A stretch of DNA of 64,000 bases. It comes from Onthophagus taurus. Taxonomy: Eukaryota > Arthropoda > Insecta > Coleoptera > Scarabaeidae. A program made the position numbers and the translations under genes. The notes beneath the pieces are model-generated. The model worked only from the letters and a program-made list of their open reading frames with translations, made no database searches and was not told the DNA's origin. This document shows positions 33,401 through 45,292 of this stretch, piece by piece; position 1 is the stretch's first letter, and each line of letters starts with the position of its first letter. Location: the NCBI RefSeq assembly GCF_036711975.1, contig NC_091966.1, positions 875,501-939,500 of the forward strand, read 5' to 3'.

Positions 33401-36400
33401 CAATTTGTAGTCTATTGGTAGCAGTACTTAGGTTTCTATAGACGATATCTATCTTTTTAAGCAGTTTCTAGTATTGCATAGGTAGTATTTGTCTTCCGCA
33501 AGAAATTTTTGATCGTCTATAGGAAGTATTTAGTCTTCTGCAAGCAGTATTAGTATTCTGGAACCAATTCCTTGGATATTGGTAGCAGTACCTAGCGTTC
33601 CATAAACAATATCTATCTTCTGCAAACAGTTTCTAGTATTGTATAGGTAGTATTTGTCTTCCGCAAGAAGTTTTTAGCCTTTTGCTGGCAGTATTTAGTC
33701 TTCTACAAGTAGTATTGGTATTCTGCAACCAATTTGTAGTCTATTGGTAGCAGTACTTAGGTTTCTATAGACGATATCTATCTTTTTAAGCAGTTTCTAG
33801 TATTGCATAGGTAGTATTTGTCTTCCGCAAGAAATTTTTGATCGTCTATAGGAAGTATTTAGTGTTCTGCAAGCAGTATTAGTATTCTGGAACCAATTCC
33901 TTGGATATTGGTAGCAGTACCTAGCGTTCCATAAACAATATCTATCTTCTGCAAACAGTTTCTAGTATTGTATAGGTAGTATTTGTCTTCCGCAAGAAGT
34001 TTTTAGCCTTTTGCTGGCAGTATTTAGTCTTCTACAAGTAGTATTGGTATTCTGCAACCAATTTGTAGTCTATTGGTAGCAGTACTTAGGTTTCTATAGA
34101 CGATATCTATCTTTTTAAGCAGTTTCTAGTATTGCATAGGTAGTATTTGTCTTCCGCAAGAAATTTTTGATCGTCTATAGGAAGTATTTAGTCTTCTGCA
34201 AGCAGTATTAGTATTCTGGAACCAATTCCTTGGATATTGGTAGCAGTACCTAGCGTTCCATAAACAATATCTATCTTCTGCAAACAGTTTCTAGTATTGT
34301 ATAGGTAGTATTTGTCTTCCGCAAGAAGTTTTTAGCCTTTTGCTGGCAGTATTTAGTCTTCTACAAGTAGTATTGGTATTCTGCAACCAATTTGTAGTCT
34401 ATTGGTAGCAGTACTTAGGTTTCTATAGACGATATCTATCTTTTTAAGCAGTTTCTAGTATTGCATAGGTAGTATTTGTCTTCCGCAAGAAATTTTTGAT
34501 CGTCTATAGGAAGTATTTAGTCTTCTGCAAGCAGTATTAGTATTCTGGAACCAATTCCTTGGATATTGGTAGCAGTACCTAGCGTTCCATAAACAATATC
34601 TATCTTCTGCAAACAGTTTCTAGTATTGTATAGGTAGTATTTGTCTTCCGCAAGAAGTTTTTAGCCTTTTGCTGGCAGTATTTAGTCTTCTACAAGTAGT
34701 ATTGGTATTCTGCAACCAATTTGTAGTCTATTGGTAGCAGTACTTAGGTTTCTATAGACGATATCTATCTTTTTAAGCAGTTTCTAGTATTGCATAGGTA
34801 GTATTTGTCTTCCGCAAGAAATTTTTGATCGTCTATAGGAAGTATTTAGTCTTCTGCAAGCAGTATTAGTATTCTGGAACCAATTCCTTGGATATTGGTA
34901 GCAGTACCTAGCGTTCCATAAACAATATCTATCTTCTGCAAACAGTTTCTAGTATTGTATAGGTAGTATTTGTCTTCCGCAAGAAGTTTTTAGCCTTTTG
35001 CTGGCAGTATTTAGTCTTCTACAAGTAGTATTGGTATTCTGCAACCAATTTGTAGTCTATTGGTAGCAGTACTTAGGTTTCTATAGACGATATCTATCTT
35101 TTTACGCAGTTTCTAGTATTGCATAGGTAGTATTTGTCTTCCGCAAGAAATTTTTGATCGTCTATAGGAAGTATTTAGTCTTCTGCAAGCAGTATTAGTA
35201 TTCTGGAACCAATTCCTTGGCTATTGGTAGCAGTACCTAGCGTTCCATAAACAATATCTATCTTCTGCAAACAGTTTCTAGTATTGTATAGGTAGTATTT
35301 GTCTTCCGCAAGAAGTTTTTAGCCTTTTGCTGGCAGTATTTAGTCTTCTACAAGTAGTATTGGTATTCTGCAACCAATTTGTAGTCTATTGGTAGCAGTA
35401 CTTAGGTTTCTATAGACGATATCTATCTTTTTAAGCAGTTTCTAGTATTGCATAGGTAGTATTTGTCTTCCGCAAGAAATTTTTGATCGTCTATAGGAAG
35501 TATTTAGTGTTCTGCAAGCAGTATTAGTATTCTGGAACCAATTCCTTGGATATTGGTAGCAGTACCTAGCGTTCCATAAACAATATCTATCTTCTGCAAA
35601 CAGTTTCTAGTATTGTATAGGTAGTATTTGTCTTCCGCAAGAAGTTTTTAGCCTTTTGCTGGCAGTATTTAGTCTTCTACAAGTAGTATTGGTATTCTGC
35701 AACCAATTTGTAGTCTATTGGTAGCAGTACTTAGGTTTCTATAGACGATATCTATCTTTTTAAGCAGTTTCTAGTATTGCATAGGTAGTATTTGTCTTCC
35801 GCAAGAAATTTTTGATCGTCTATAGGAAGTATTTAGTCTTCTGCAAGCAGTATTAGTATTCTGGAACCAATTCCTTGGATATTGGTAGCAGTACCTAGCG
35901 TTCCATAAACAATATCTATCTTCTGCAAACAGTTTCTAGTATTGTATAGGTAGTATTTGTCTTCCGCAAGAAGTTTTTAGCCTTTTGCTGGCAGTATTTA
36001 GTCTTCTACAAGTAGTATTGGTATTCTGCAACCAATTTGTAGTCTATTGGTAGCAGTACTTAGGTTTCTATAGACGATATCTATCTTTTTAAGCAGTTTC
36101 TAGTATTGCATAGGTAGTATTTGTCTTCCGCAAGAAATTTTTGATCGTCTATAGGAAGTATTTAGTGTTCTGCAAGCAGTATTAGTATTCTGGAACCAAT
36201 TCCTTGGATATTGGTAGCAGTACCTAGCGTTCCATAAACAATATCTATCTTCTGCAAACAGTTTCTAGTATTGTATAGGTAGTATTTGTCTTCCGCAAGA
36301 AGTTTTTAGCCTTTTGCTGGCAGTATTTAGTCTTCTACAAGTAGTATTGGTATTCTGCAACCAATTTGTAGTCTATTGGTAGCAGTACTTAGGTTTCTAT

Positions 36401-39400
36401 AGATAATATCTATCTTTTTAAGCAGTTTCTAGTATTGCATAGGTAGTATTTGTCTTCCGCAAGAAATTTTTGTTCGTCTATAGGAAGTATTTAGTCTTCT
36501 GCAAGCAGTATTAGTATTCTGGAACCAATTCCTTGGCTATTGGTAGCAGTACCTAGCGTTCCATAAACAATATCTATCTTCTGCAAACAGTTTCTAGTAT
36601 TGTATAGGTAGTATTTGTCTTCCGCAAGAAGTTTTTAGCCTTTTGCTGGCAGTATTTAGTCTTCTACAAGTAGTATTGGTATTCTGCAACCAATTTGTAG
36701 TCTATTGGTAGCAGTACTTAGGTTTCTATAGACGATATCTATCTTTTTAAGCAGTTTCTAGTATTGCATAGGTAGTATTTGTCTTCCGCAAGAAATTTTT
36801 GATCGTCTATAGGAAGTATTTAGTCTTCTGCAAGCAGTATTAGTATTCTGGAACCAATTCCTTGGATATTGGTAGCAGTACCTAGCGTTCCATAAACAAT
36901 ATCTATCTTCTGCAAACAGTTTCTAATATTGTATAGGTAGTATTTGTCTTCCGCAAGAAGTTTTTAGCCTTTTGCTGGCAGTATTTAGTCTTCTACAAGT
37001 AGTATTGGTATTCTGCAACCAATTTGTAGTCTATTGGTAGCAGTACTTAGGTTTCTATAGACGATATCTATCTTTTTACGCAGTTTCTAGTATTGCATAG
37101 GTAGTATTTGTCTTCCGCAAGAAATTTTTGATCGTCTATAGGAAGTATTTAGTCTTCTGCAAGCAGTATTACTATTCTGGAACCAATTCCTTGGATATTG
37201 GTAGCAGTACCTAGCGTTCCATAAACAATATCTATCTTCTGCAAACAGTTTCTAGTATTGTATAGATAGTATTTGTCTTCCGCAAGAAGTTTTTAGCCTT
37301 TTGCTGGCAGTATTTAGTCTTCTACAAGTAGTATTGGTATTCTGCAACCAATTTGTAGTCTATTGGTAGCAGTACTTAGGTTTCTATAGACGATATCTAT
37401 CTTTTTAAACAGTTTCTAGTATTGTATAGGTAGTATTTGTCCTCTATAGGAAGTATTTAGTCTTCTGCAAGTAGTATTGGTATTCTACAACCAATTTCTT
37501 GGCTATTGTCTGGCCAGATATGCATTGGTATAGGTCCGTCGATAGCGGTTAAAGAAGTGCGGCACGACGCCACAAAAGTCTACGTGTGTAGGCCGTTAAA
37601 ATCCGGCGCATGCAACGACTCTTGCGGCGGCTCTGGCGGCACCGCCGCAGGAGTCATCGTGTATGGGCCGCTTAAAATATTACTTAAGAAGGTATCATCA
37701 ACCAACACTGCCGAACTTATAATCATAAATGCTTTAACGTATGCGCGGTGGATTTGGCCGATTTTGCAACTCACAATCAGATCAAAATTTAAGCAATAAT
37801 TTCCATGGGAAACATGCAGATAGCCATCTAGAGTTGCAAAATAAAATAAAACCGGAAATGACAAATTGTGGATTTTACCGCTTTTGATCCTAAGCTACTC
37901 ATTTCCTTTAATATAAAGTAAGCAAACTTAACACTCCAATAGTCGCGTGTCATCTAAGAGATGACGGAGACGTTTCCCTGGACTAATTGCTGCAACTTGT
38001 ATGGTTCCCATTTTTGTCGTTAGTTATTAAATATAATGAATGTTATTAAAATATAAATACGTTTTATGAGTTTTTAAACTAGTTTTATTAAAAGCACCAC
38101 TCTTCCATTTAATACTTTTGCATACATTGAAAAGTCATCTAAGAGATGACATGCGACCACTCTTGTAACAACAGCAGGCGCGACTACTGAAGTGTTAAAT
38201 TTGCCACGAGTTTTTGATTGGAATGTTATTTGTTTTTCGTAAGTTTATGTTATTGTTCCCGCTTAGAAAAAACTTGATGCTTATGAAAGATTTGGGTGAC
38301 GTCGCAGCCCAAGGGAGAGCCTGTGGGAACTTAGGAAACACTTACTATCTCTTGGGGGATTTCGCCCAAGCGATTAAGTATCACGAAGAACGTCTGTCCA
38401 TTGCTCGTCAATTTGGTGATAAAGCAGCCGAACGACGAGCTCACAGCAACTTGGGAAATTCGCATATATTTATGGGACAATTTGAAGAAGCAGCTCATCA
38501 TTACAAGTCCGTATCTTTAATTTATAATCACAAAATGCTTTTTTAATTATTAAAATTTGTTAGGAAAACTCTTTCTTTGGCTCAAGAATTAAAAGATCGC
38601 GCGGTCGAAGCTCAAGCTTGTTACAGCTTGGGAAACACTTACACTTTATTAAGAGACTACGAAACCGCCATCGAATATCATTTGCGGCATCTTTTGATCG
38701 CTCAACATTTAATGGATCGCGTTGGAGAAGGTAGAGCTTGTTGGAGCCTCGGAAACGCTCACGCTGCTCTTGGAAATCACGAGAAAGCTTTACATTTTGC
38801 TAATCAACATCTCGAAATAAGTAAAGAGGTAGGAATTAATTTGATAAAAAGCAAAATTAATATTTTAATTCAAGTTCCTCTATTATTTCCCAATTAAAAA
38901 AGTGTTTATTTTTAAGATAACATCTTATCATTGTGATAACGTGAAGTTATATTATTAAAAAGATGAATGAAAAATATTTATTTCAGTTGATGGATACAAT
39001 GGGTGAAGCTACGGCTAAAATGAACATTGCTGATTTAAAAAAAGTTTTAAATTTACCCGATAGCCCTGAAAGTGGTGATGATAACAAAAATGTTACAACC
39101 CCACCCACAACGAAAGTTGATGGTCTCGTTAACAGCAGGATACACAGGGTGAGACGTGAAAGCATGGAACAGCTTGATTTAATTAAGGTAGTGGCCAATG
39201 TGACTGTATATGTTTGCTTCTTTTTAAATTTTTTTGGCTTCTTCATTTATTTAAACATTTATCACCCTAACTTTCATTTAATTCTAATCTCATTTAAATA
39301 AAAACATAAAAAAATGTATCTTTAGTTAACACCAGATGGAAAACAAAGGCAAGGAGTAACTCTAATACCTAAATCTCAAAGCGAAATAGCAGTTTCCCCC

Positions 39401-40046
39401 ACTAAAAATGAAGATGAGGACAGTTTCTTCGATTTGCTCTCTAGGTTCCAATCGAAACGAATGGATGATCAACGTTGCGCTCTAACGGTTTCAGAGAATA
39501 AAGAAAACACAAACGTCGTTAATTTGCCTTCCAAAAATGATGGCCCAGATGATTTAATGGATATGATTTGTGGGATGCAAAGTAAAAGAATGGACGAACA
39601 AAGAGTTGCGCTTCCTCATTTACCAGGTGATTAAAAAAATCAAAAAATTTAATCATTACAATATTATGTTTGTAGGTTTACAACCAAGTTCTCTTCATCG
39701 TTTACAAGAATCATCAAGAAATACAATTCCCGACGATTCATTTTTGGATCAATTAGTTCGTTGTCAAGATTCTCGATTGGAAGATCAAAGATCACCGCTT
39801 CCAGCTGCACCAGTAGTTGATTCTGAGTCCGATCCACCAGCGGCGAACGCAGTTCCAAAAAGTGGCGCTACCGTGCCGGATGAGGATTTCTTTAGCCTTA
39901 TAATGCGGTTTCAATCGGGTAGGATGGAGGACCAAAGAGCTTCTATACCGCGATTAGTGCAAAGAATTGCAAATGGAAATATACCGCATCAATATCCAAC
40001 TAATAACTGTAATAATAACATACCCAATATGCGAAAGAAAAAGTAA
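30427..40046 (+). CDS. pins: Pins/LGN: TPR-GoLoco spindle-orientation protein
   Basis: Eight exons join in frame: 30427-30471, 30536-30768, 30849-31127, 38267-38506, 38564-38828, 38987-39187, 39326-39626 and 39676-40046 (644 aa; Drosophila Pins is similar in size). Residues about 20-370 are a TPR superhelix with Gly-Asn signatures (YSQLGNAYFYLGDYGKAM, ASGNLGNTLKVMG, ACGNLGNTYYLLGDF, AHSNLGNSHIFMGQ, CYSLGNTYTLL, CWSLGNAHAALGN) that bind Mud/NuMA and Inscuteable. The C-terminus has four GoLoco motifs at about 453-474, 496-517, 542-563 and 592-613. Each ends in (D/E)QR and binds GDP-loaded G-alpha-i at the cortex. Fly Pins has three and vertebrate LGN four. Intron 3 (7.1 kb) is packed with transposons and a minisatellite. 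All splice junctions are GT-AG with matching phase. Confidence 0.95.
31265..31415 (+). pseudogene. Short LINE reverse-transcriptase relic
   Basis: The + strand reads AAGSDNIPSKLLKY and then LFNNILQCW. These are the first RT block landmarks of RTE-like LINEs (GxDNIP-ELLK ... LFN-IL--W). Only about 40 codons remain, in pins intron 3. Confidence 0.5.
31416..32837 (-). pseudogene. Decayed minus-strand transposon ORF
   Basis: Disconnected minus-strand frames (32821-32540, then broken text to 31418) include EETDKPRKRQIRSASWKRTV followed by FREYV, and further on TFLNVLGITKHRV and WKVAPTRDVFNLKKNRM. The basic W-K-R block followed by a short EYV motif is, as I recall, common in proteins encoded by insect transposons of unclear superfamily. 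Stops and frameshifts break it throughout. The region is surely not a functional gene; the family is uncertain. Confidence 0.35.
32864..32971 (+). pseudogene. Truncated MADF-domain ORF
   Basis: From ATG 32864 the frame reads MASFAEKDFWKKFINLYKMY, then PCLWDSKSKNY, and stops at TGA 32969-32971. Past the stop it continues KTTAINELVK before similarity ends in the minisatellite. This is the N-terminal helix pattern of a MADF (Myb/SANT-like) domain (FI-LYK--PCLWD--SK-Y). It supports the PIF/Harbinger assignment of the host element. Confidence 0.7.
33000..37500. repeat. 329-bp higher-order minisatellite array
   Basis: The word GACGATATCTATC recurs at 33441, 33770, 34099 and 34428, exactly 329 bases apart. 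The array has about 13-14 units that differ at very few positions. Each unit is a pair of diverged subunits of about 165 bases, both containing GTATAGGTAGTATTTGTCTT or GCATAGGTAGTATTTGTCTT. Those are built from still shorter words such as CAGTATTTAGTCTTCT, giving three nested periodicities. Edge units (33000-33110, 37400-37500) are more diverged. There are no ORFs of note. Confidence 0.92.
37676..37927. other. pins intron sequence, no feature seen
   Basis: Short unique-looking stretch between the Harbinger-derived element and the piggyBac-type MITE. Open frames on both strands here carry no motif. Confidence 0.3.
37928..38198. mobile_element. piggyBac-type MITE
   Basis: The left end is TTAACACTCCAATAGTCGCG and the right end is CGCGACTACTGAAGTGTTAA, inverted with a few mismatches. 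TTAA is present at both outer edges, the target site of piggyBac elements. Inside, the perfect hairpin GTCATCTAAGAGATGAC occurs twice, near each end (about 37949 and 38135). It is about 270 bases, non-coding, and ends 68 bases before pins exon 4. Confidence 0.65.
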
Positions 40047-41265
40047 AATTAGGAAAAAAAAAAAAGAAGAAACGTGAAAACTGCCAAACGAAATGAAAAG
40101 GATTTTGATCTGCCTTTTTCTTTGGTTTTATTTTTTTTAAAAAGGCCTAAAGGACCGTATATAATTTTATATTACTTAGATTTCTATATTATTTTATAAA
40201 TAGTGTGTATGTAGAATTTTTTTATTATAACTCAAATTGATTATATTTCATATATTATTTTTTATTCGTAATTTATAGTAATTTACACACCCCATCAATA
40301 AACTTATAGATATTCAATTGAAACGTAGTGCCAACGCAGAAAAAGCTGCCGTTTTTAGAATATTAAAGGAAAATTAATTAATGAAATAATTACCGATCAT
40401 TATAAACCGGAAAAAAAAGAAAGAGTTAATTATAGGACAAAAGTCTTTACTCGCCAAAGACGTTGGTTATTAATTGAATTGAAACCGGATATTTGCAGAG
40501 ACAGTTTGTATTAGAAGCAACGTTAAAAAATATATTGATAGTTGGAAGATTTATTCATATATTATGCAAGTTATAACAGAGAAAGGTGTTCTTTCCAGTC
40601 CGTCAGTATAAATTGTTGTTTTGTTGTACAAATGTATTCGAATAAAGAGATTTTAATTATATATTTGAATCATTTTAATACCATTTATAGATCTAATGTT
40701 TATTTTTTGGATGTTTTGTAGGATATAAAGAAAAATAGTTTGGATTAAAATATGGGCAATAAAAGCATGCAAACCTTATCACCATCCCCACAAAGAAATA
40801 ATACTCTATAATTAATGAAATTAATTAGAAGACTAAAATTATGTTATAAGAAGAGGGAAAACTTTCACGAGAGTAAATATATTTTTTGTATTTTAATTCA
40901 ACTTTATTTAAAATTATTGTCACTTTAGAATTTGAAGAAATAGATCTGGATAGAATGCAAACAAGGGCAGTTAATGGAAAATGCTAAAATATGATGCGCA
41001 AAAATGGGTCGCTACACTCAGTGATATCAATCACAATGTAGGAATAGCTCATTACTAGATTATAAATAAGGAATTTAATAATAATCTCGAACGCATATCA
41101 TTATTAGATAACAGTAGTAAGAATTGATTTAAATGCAGTAAAGCCAGGCGTCATAGTATCGCATTTTTTTTTATAGACATTTACTTTTAAAGTGGTAATA
41201 GCGCAATAATACTATCTGGACTATTTGGAGATAAGAGTATGTCGATTGCTGCAACGTTCTAGTTA
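40047..41265. other. pins 3' UTR and intergenic DNA
   Basis: AATAAA near 40299 is a good candidate for the pins poly(A) signal, 250 bases after the stop. Another AATAAA occurs near 40641. The rest is AT-rich with no recognised gene. Confidence 0.4.
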
Positions 41266-44000
41266 TCAGCCTCTAAAACCGTTTGAATTTCATGATTGAA
41301 TAATCTGGAATTTTATTCTTCCTCCTATTCTAATAGGACTGTAATTCATCTTTCATACCATATTTTAAATGGTTTTTCAGAGGCTTGTTTTACTGCATGG
41401 TCTATTTATCCAATCTATCTAGAGACTTCCTGAACTCTGCTTTCATCTTTTCACTGCAGAGTACCGCTCCTCACCTGATGACGTAGACTGATCCGTCTTG
41501 TTATTCTTGAACGCTTAAGTAAGTATAGGTCTTATACAGGTTTTATATACATATTTGACTTTGCTTTCTGGCGATATAATTTGTTTCTCCATATAATCTC
41601 TTTTATATGTATATCCATATACCGGGTGTCCCTCAAAAGTGGCTCACCCCCATATTTCTCTTTATTATTGGTGATATAAGAAAACCATTTGGAATGCATA
41701 GTTAGGTCGCTAAAACGGATTATTACGACATGAAATCATTCTTTTTGTACTTCCGGTTATACCGGATGTGAGTACTAATTTCGCAATTTTTTTAAATCAA
41801 TAATTTTTTTTCTTCAGTTGGGTTGATAGTATAATTTCACATAACTTTTACTTGAAAAAATTTTCACCATCGCTTATAATTTTTGAAAAAAAAATTATTT
41901 TCGTTATTTTATAACGTTTTAGTACCTTCGGAAAATGTATTACAACTTTTGACGCATAGTAGCTAGGTTAATATTATAAACTTCGTTATGTCCCTCTTGA
42001 TTTGCCATTTCTCGAGCAGTTATCACTGGTATGCTTCAGTCAGTGGTTCTTTTTTAATAATGGTGTAAATTAACAATTGTATTAAATTAGTTTTAAAAGA
42101 AAAACGCGATCAAACAATTAAGTTTAATTCAATTATTTTTTATTTTTTTCTTTATTTTTTGTTCTTTTACACTAAATGTTCTGTAGCTGATAGTTACTTA
42201 CAATGTCCATTGTACATTATAATTTGGATTGTTTACTTTATTTTGGTTAAAACCTCTCAGATCACCTGACCTCACACCTTTAGATTCTTTTTATGGGGCA
42301 AAATCAAAAATGAGCTGTATAATACACCAGTAAGGTCTCGTGAGGTATTAGAAAATAAGTCAAGTTAGAAATTGTATTACCTAAATATCTCCGCTGGAAT
42401 AACGTCGGGTCATTAGATCGACAATACGCAAGATACAATTATGTCAAAATCGAGGCGGGAGCATTTTGAAAATTTAGAAAATTAGTTTTTTTGAACTTAC
42501 AATTGAATTAAATTTAATTGTTGGATAGCGTTTTTCTTTTAAAACTAATTTAATACAACTGTTAATTTACACCATTATTAAAAAGAACCACTAACTAAAG
42601 CATAGCAGTGATCACTGCTCGAGGAATAGCAAATCGAGAGAGACATAACATAGTTTGTACTATTAACCTAGCTACTATGTGTTAAAAGTTGTAATACATT
42701 TTCCGAAGGTACTAAAACGTAAAAAAATAACGAAAATAATTTTTTTTTTCAAAAATTATAAGCGATCGTGAAAATCTTTTCAAGTAAAAGTTATGTGAAA
42801 TTATACTGTCTACCCAACTGAAGAAAAAAAAATTATAGATTTAAAAAAATAGCGACATTAGTACTCACATCCGGTGTAACCGGAAGTACAAAAAGAATGA
42901 TTTCATGTCGTAATAATCCGTTTTAGCGACCTAACTATGCATTCCAAATGGTTTTCTTATATCACTAATAATAAAAAAAAATATGGGGGTTGAGCCACTT
43001 TTGAGGGACACCCGGTATAGGTTACTCTTCTTACTTCATTTATAAGATTTCTGTCACTAGAAGTTTCTACTCCTAGCTACTTAAACTTTATAGTTTATTG
43101 GTTTATTTTATTGTTAACTACGAGCTTGCATCTAATTGGTTCCTTAGAAATGATATTATATAGTGTTGGACTTAGGCTATCTCCCTACTGTTACGTTATT
43201 TCGTTTGTAGTTACTATTCCTAAGTTGTTTAATTCAAAAATAATTCTCACTATTCTATTGGCGAGCTTACGTTTCTTAAGCATTTTTACTACATCCAGAA
43301 GACATCCCGTATCAAACACTTGTATCAAATTAACGAAATAAGTTTGTCGAATTCATGGGCTTTTTCAATTAATTGGTGTAGTAAATTAAATTTAAATTTT
43401 CATTACGACTTTTGGATATTTGTGATGACGATTTTAAAAAAAGGTAATCACAGGTCTATATTCAGATGCAAATATTTGGTAATGAAATGGTTTATTAAAA
43501 AAAAACGGGCTCTGTGGGACGAATCTTTGTACTTTTATCTATCAGCTGCCGAAAGAATTAAACTAAATCCATTATTAAAGAAACAAGATCAAAAGTAAGA
43601 ACTATCGATCTATGCCGTCGGAAGCCTTGTTGTGCCTCGCTAGTGATTATATTGCAACTGATTTTATCCTTCATTGATCCCTTTTTGAATATAAAACTAG
43701 AGATTTTGATACTATTGTGTCATTCTGACGATATTATTCCTTTATTAATAATTTTGTTGTAAAGTTTAGTTAATTCTTTTTGATTTTCTAAACCTCCATA
43801 CGTAATAGGCTCTAGTTATGTCGTAGAGATACTAAGTGCTTTTCAATTTTTGGATTTGTCGATGACTTTTTGGACTTGTTCCATGTTTATTTCATTATCT
43901 TCTTAGTCATTAATGGTGGCTAGGCAAAAGTTTTGTCGCTTTAAAGCAAGTCTCGACTGTCATATAAGTCTTTCATATGTGCTATCACATTTCATGTGAT
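41266..44000 (-). mobile_element. Decayed RTE-like LINE, split by a mariner foldback
   Basis: On the minus strand, from about 43960 down, there are successive reverse-transcriptase landmarks in shifting frames: INMEQVQKVIDKSKN (about 43910), ELTKLYNKIINKGIISSE, FKKGSMKDKI and CNIITSEAQQGFRRHRS (about 43620-43660). After a gap come FK-LGVETSSDRNL (about 43080) and, beyond the mariner insertion, YIKPVIRPILT (about 41540). The order matches an RTE-type RT and thumb domain. Many stops and deletions make it a fossil. Confidence 0.65.
41622..43015. mobile_element. Mariner-derived foldback element
   Basis: It starts CCGGGTGTCCCTCAAAAGTG and ends with the complement, both flanked by TA. The inverted arms extend about 525 bases each (41622 to about 42150 and about 42485 to 43015) with roughly 90% or better identity by eye, leaving a spacer of about 330 bases. 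In the spacer (42260-42310) the + strand reads LRSPDLTPLDSF, the third catalytic block of a mariner-type transposase. It is a non-autonomous element inserted in an older LINE. Confidence 0.8.
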
Positions 44001-45292
44001 ATACTGTTAATTTAAATTGTTTTCTTAACTATTTTCTGACCACCAGAATTCATGTTCTTGTATAGAAGCATTTGTTTTATTTTTTATTTCTTTGTATCTA
44101 TTACCCTCTTGGCTTTTATTATTCTTATTCTTGACTTCTGTATTATTATTTGGTATATTATTTCTACTCAGCAATACTCTAGCGACTCAGACGAACAACA
44201 AACCAGGTAACTTTGGATGGTACATTAAAAAAAGGAATTAGAAATTTGTTATAATGACTGTAAAGTCAAAGATTTTTAATCGGTTTTGATTAAGGAATTC
44301 AGGAAATTAAGTATCTTAAATACACAAAATTATCTTACTGCGATAATTAAGAATTCGAATTATTTTTAAATATTTAATCATTGTATTATATTCACGTGGC
44401 CAACAACAACTTAGTTATCGTTTCATATCTACTTTTTCTACGTTATTTAAAGATCGTTTGTAACGTCATTTCATGTAATTTTTTCAGCTTTAAGTGCAAC
44501 ATTGTGTAGTAGTAAAAATAAACGTTGATAATTGCAATTCATTGCATCAATAAAATAATTATCTCAATTAATATCAAAAACCGTAATATTACAAAGAAAC
44601 CTCCAAAAATGCATAAATTACAATATTTTCAGTAACTGATTCATCGACTTGTGACACATTCAACAGTAAATACTTGGAATAGGCCTGTGTATATTAGTTT
44701 GATCCACATACGCAAATTTGTAAATGTTTACCGATTACATTGATATCTAACATCAACTACATTATTTTTAATTGTTTTAAATTTACACAACAAAGAATCA
44801 AGCTAAAATAATTCTTTATGATTGAAAGTTAAGTTGAGTGTTAATTAAAACTGTTTTTTGACTTTTCCCAATTCCTGATTAGATAAAACAGACCCACCCT
44901 AGAGATATATATTAAATATTTGAGATCCCTTAAACTCACGTGACGAACAGAATAAAGCAATCGATACTTTCGTTTGGCTGGTAAACACCAGGTTGCTGAG
45001 TTCCCGCAGAACGTATCCCGCGGCTAGAGCGACAACAACACACCATTTAAACGCTCTAAATTACTGCCAATTATCTTCTGACGAAGTGCCTCCAACCAAC
45101 GAACGCCAGATAAATTGTCGATAAGTGAACGTATCGCGATGTTTTAACTATGATTACCGCACACAATAAATCATTCTCAGTTTTCGTTCGACGTTGGTTA
45201 CGCAAGCTTCTACCTGTTAACTCTCCCAAAAACCACCCGAGAAATGTTTAAAAATTATATTTAAGAAATATTTTTAAAATTTAATAAAGAAA
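44000..45292. other. Intergenic DNA and sphingosine kinase 5' region
   Basis: No gene is recognised up to the ATG at 45293. The last 400 bases are CpG-richer. They include CACGTG at 44938 and TCAGTT at 45177-45182, an initiator-like word 116 bases before the ATG, but no DPE at the correct spacing. The promoter is probably here; the exact start is inferred only. Confidence 0.35.

Larger units (their letters stand above)
32841..37672 (+). mobile_element. PIF/Harbinger-derived element loaded with a minisatellite
   Basis: The ends are AGCGGCCCATACA at 32841 and its exact complement TGTATGGGCCGCT ending at 37672. Both are flanked by TAA, a 3-base TWA target duplication characteristic of PIF/Harbinger. 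Just inside the left end is the start of a MADF-domain protein (next entry), the accessory DNA-binding protein these elements carry. Almost all of the rest (about 33000-37500) is a tandem minisatellite, and the right 170 bases are GC-rich subterminal DNA. No DDE nuclease is present, so the element is non-autonomous. It lies in pins intron 3. Confidence 0.75.

Noticed and set aside
33000..37500. A possible VNTR-coded protein
   Set aside because: All frames contain stops in each unit, so it is non-coding.
37506..37799. A 97-codon GC-rich frame at the right end of the Harbinger-derived element
   Set aside because: It runs across the element's right terminus into flanking intron DNA and shows no MADF or DDE motif; probably subterminal repeat DNA.
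45177..45182. TCAGTT as a sphingosine kinase initiator
   Set aside because: No DPE, MTE or TATA at proper distance, so it is kept only as a remark in the intergenic entry.
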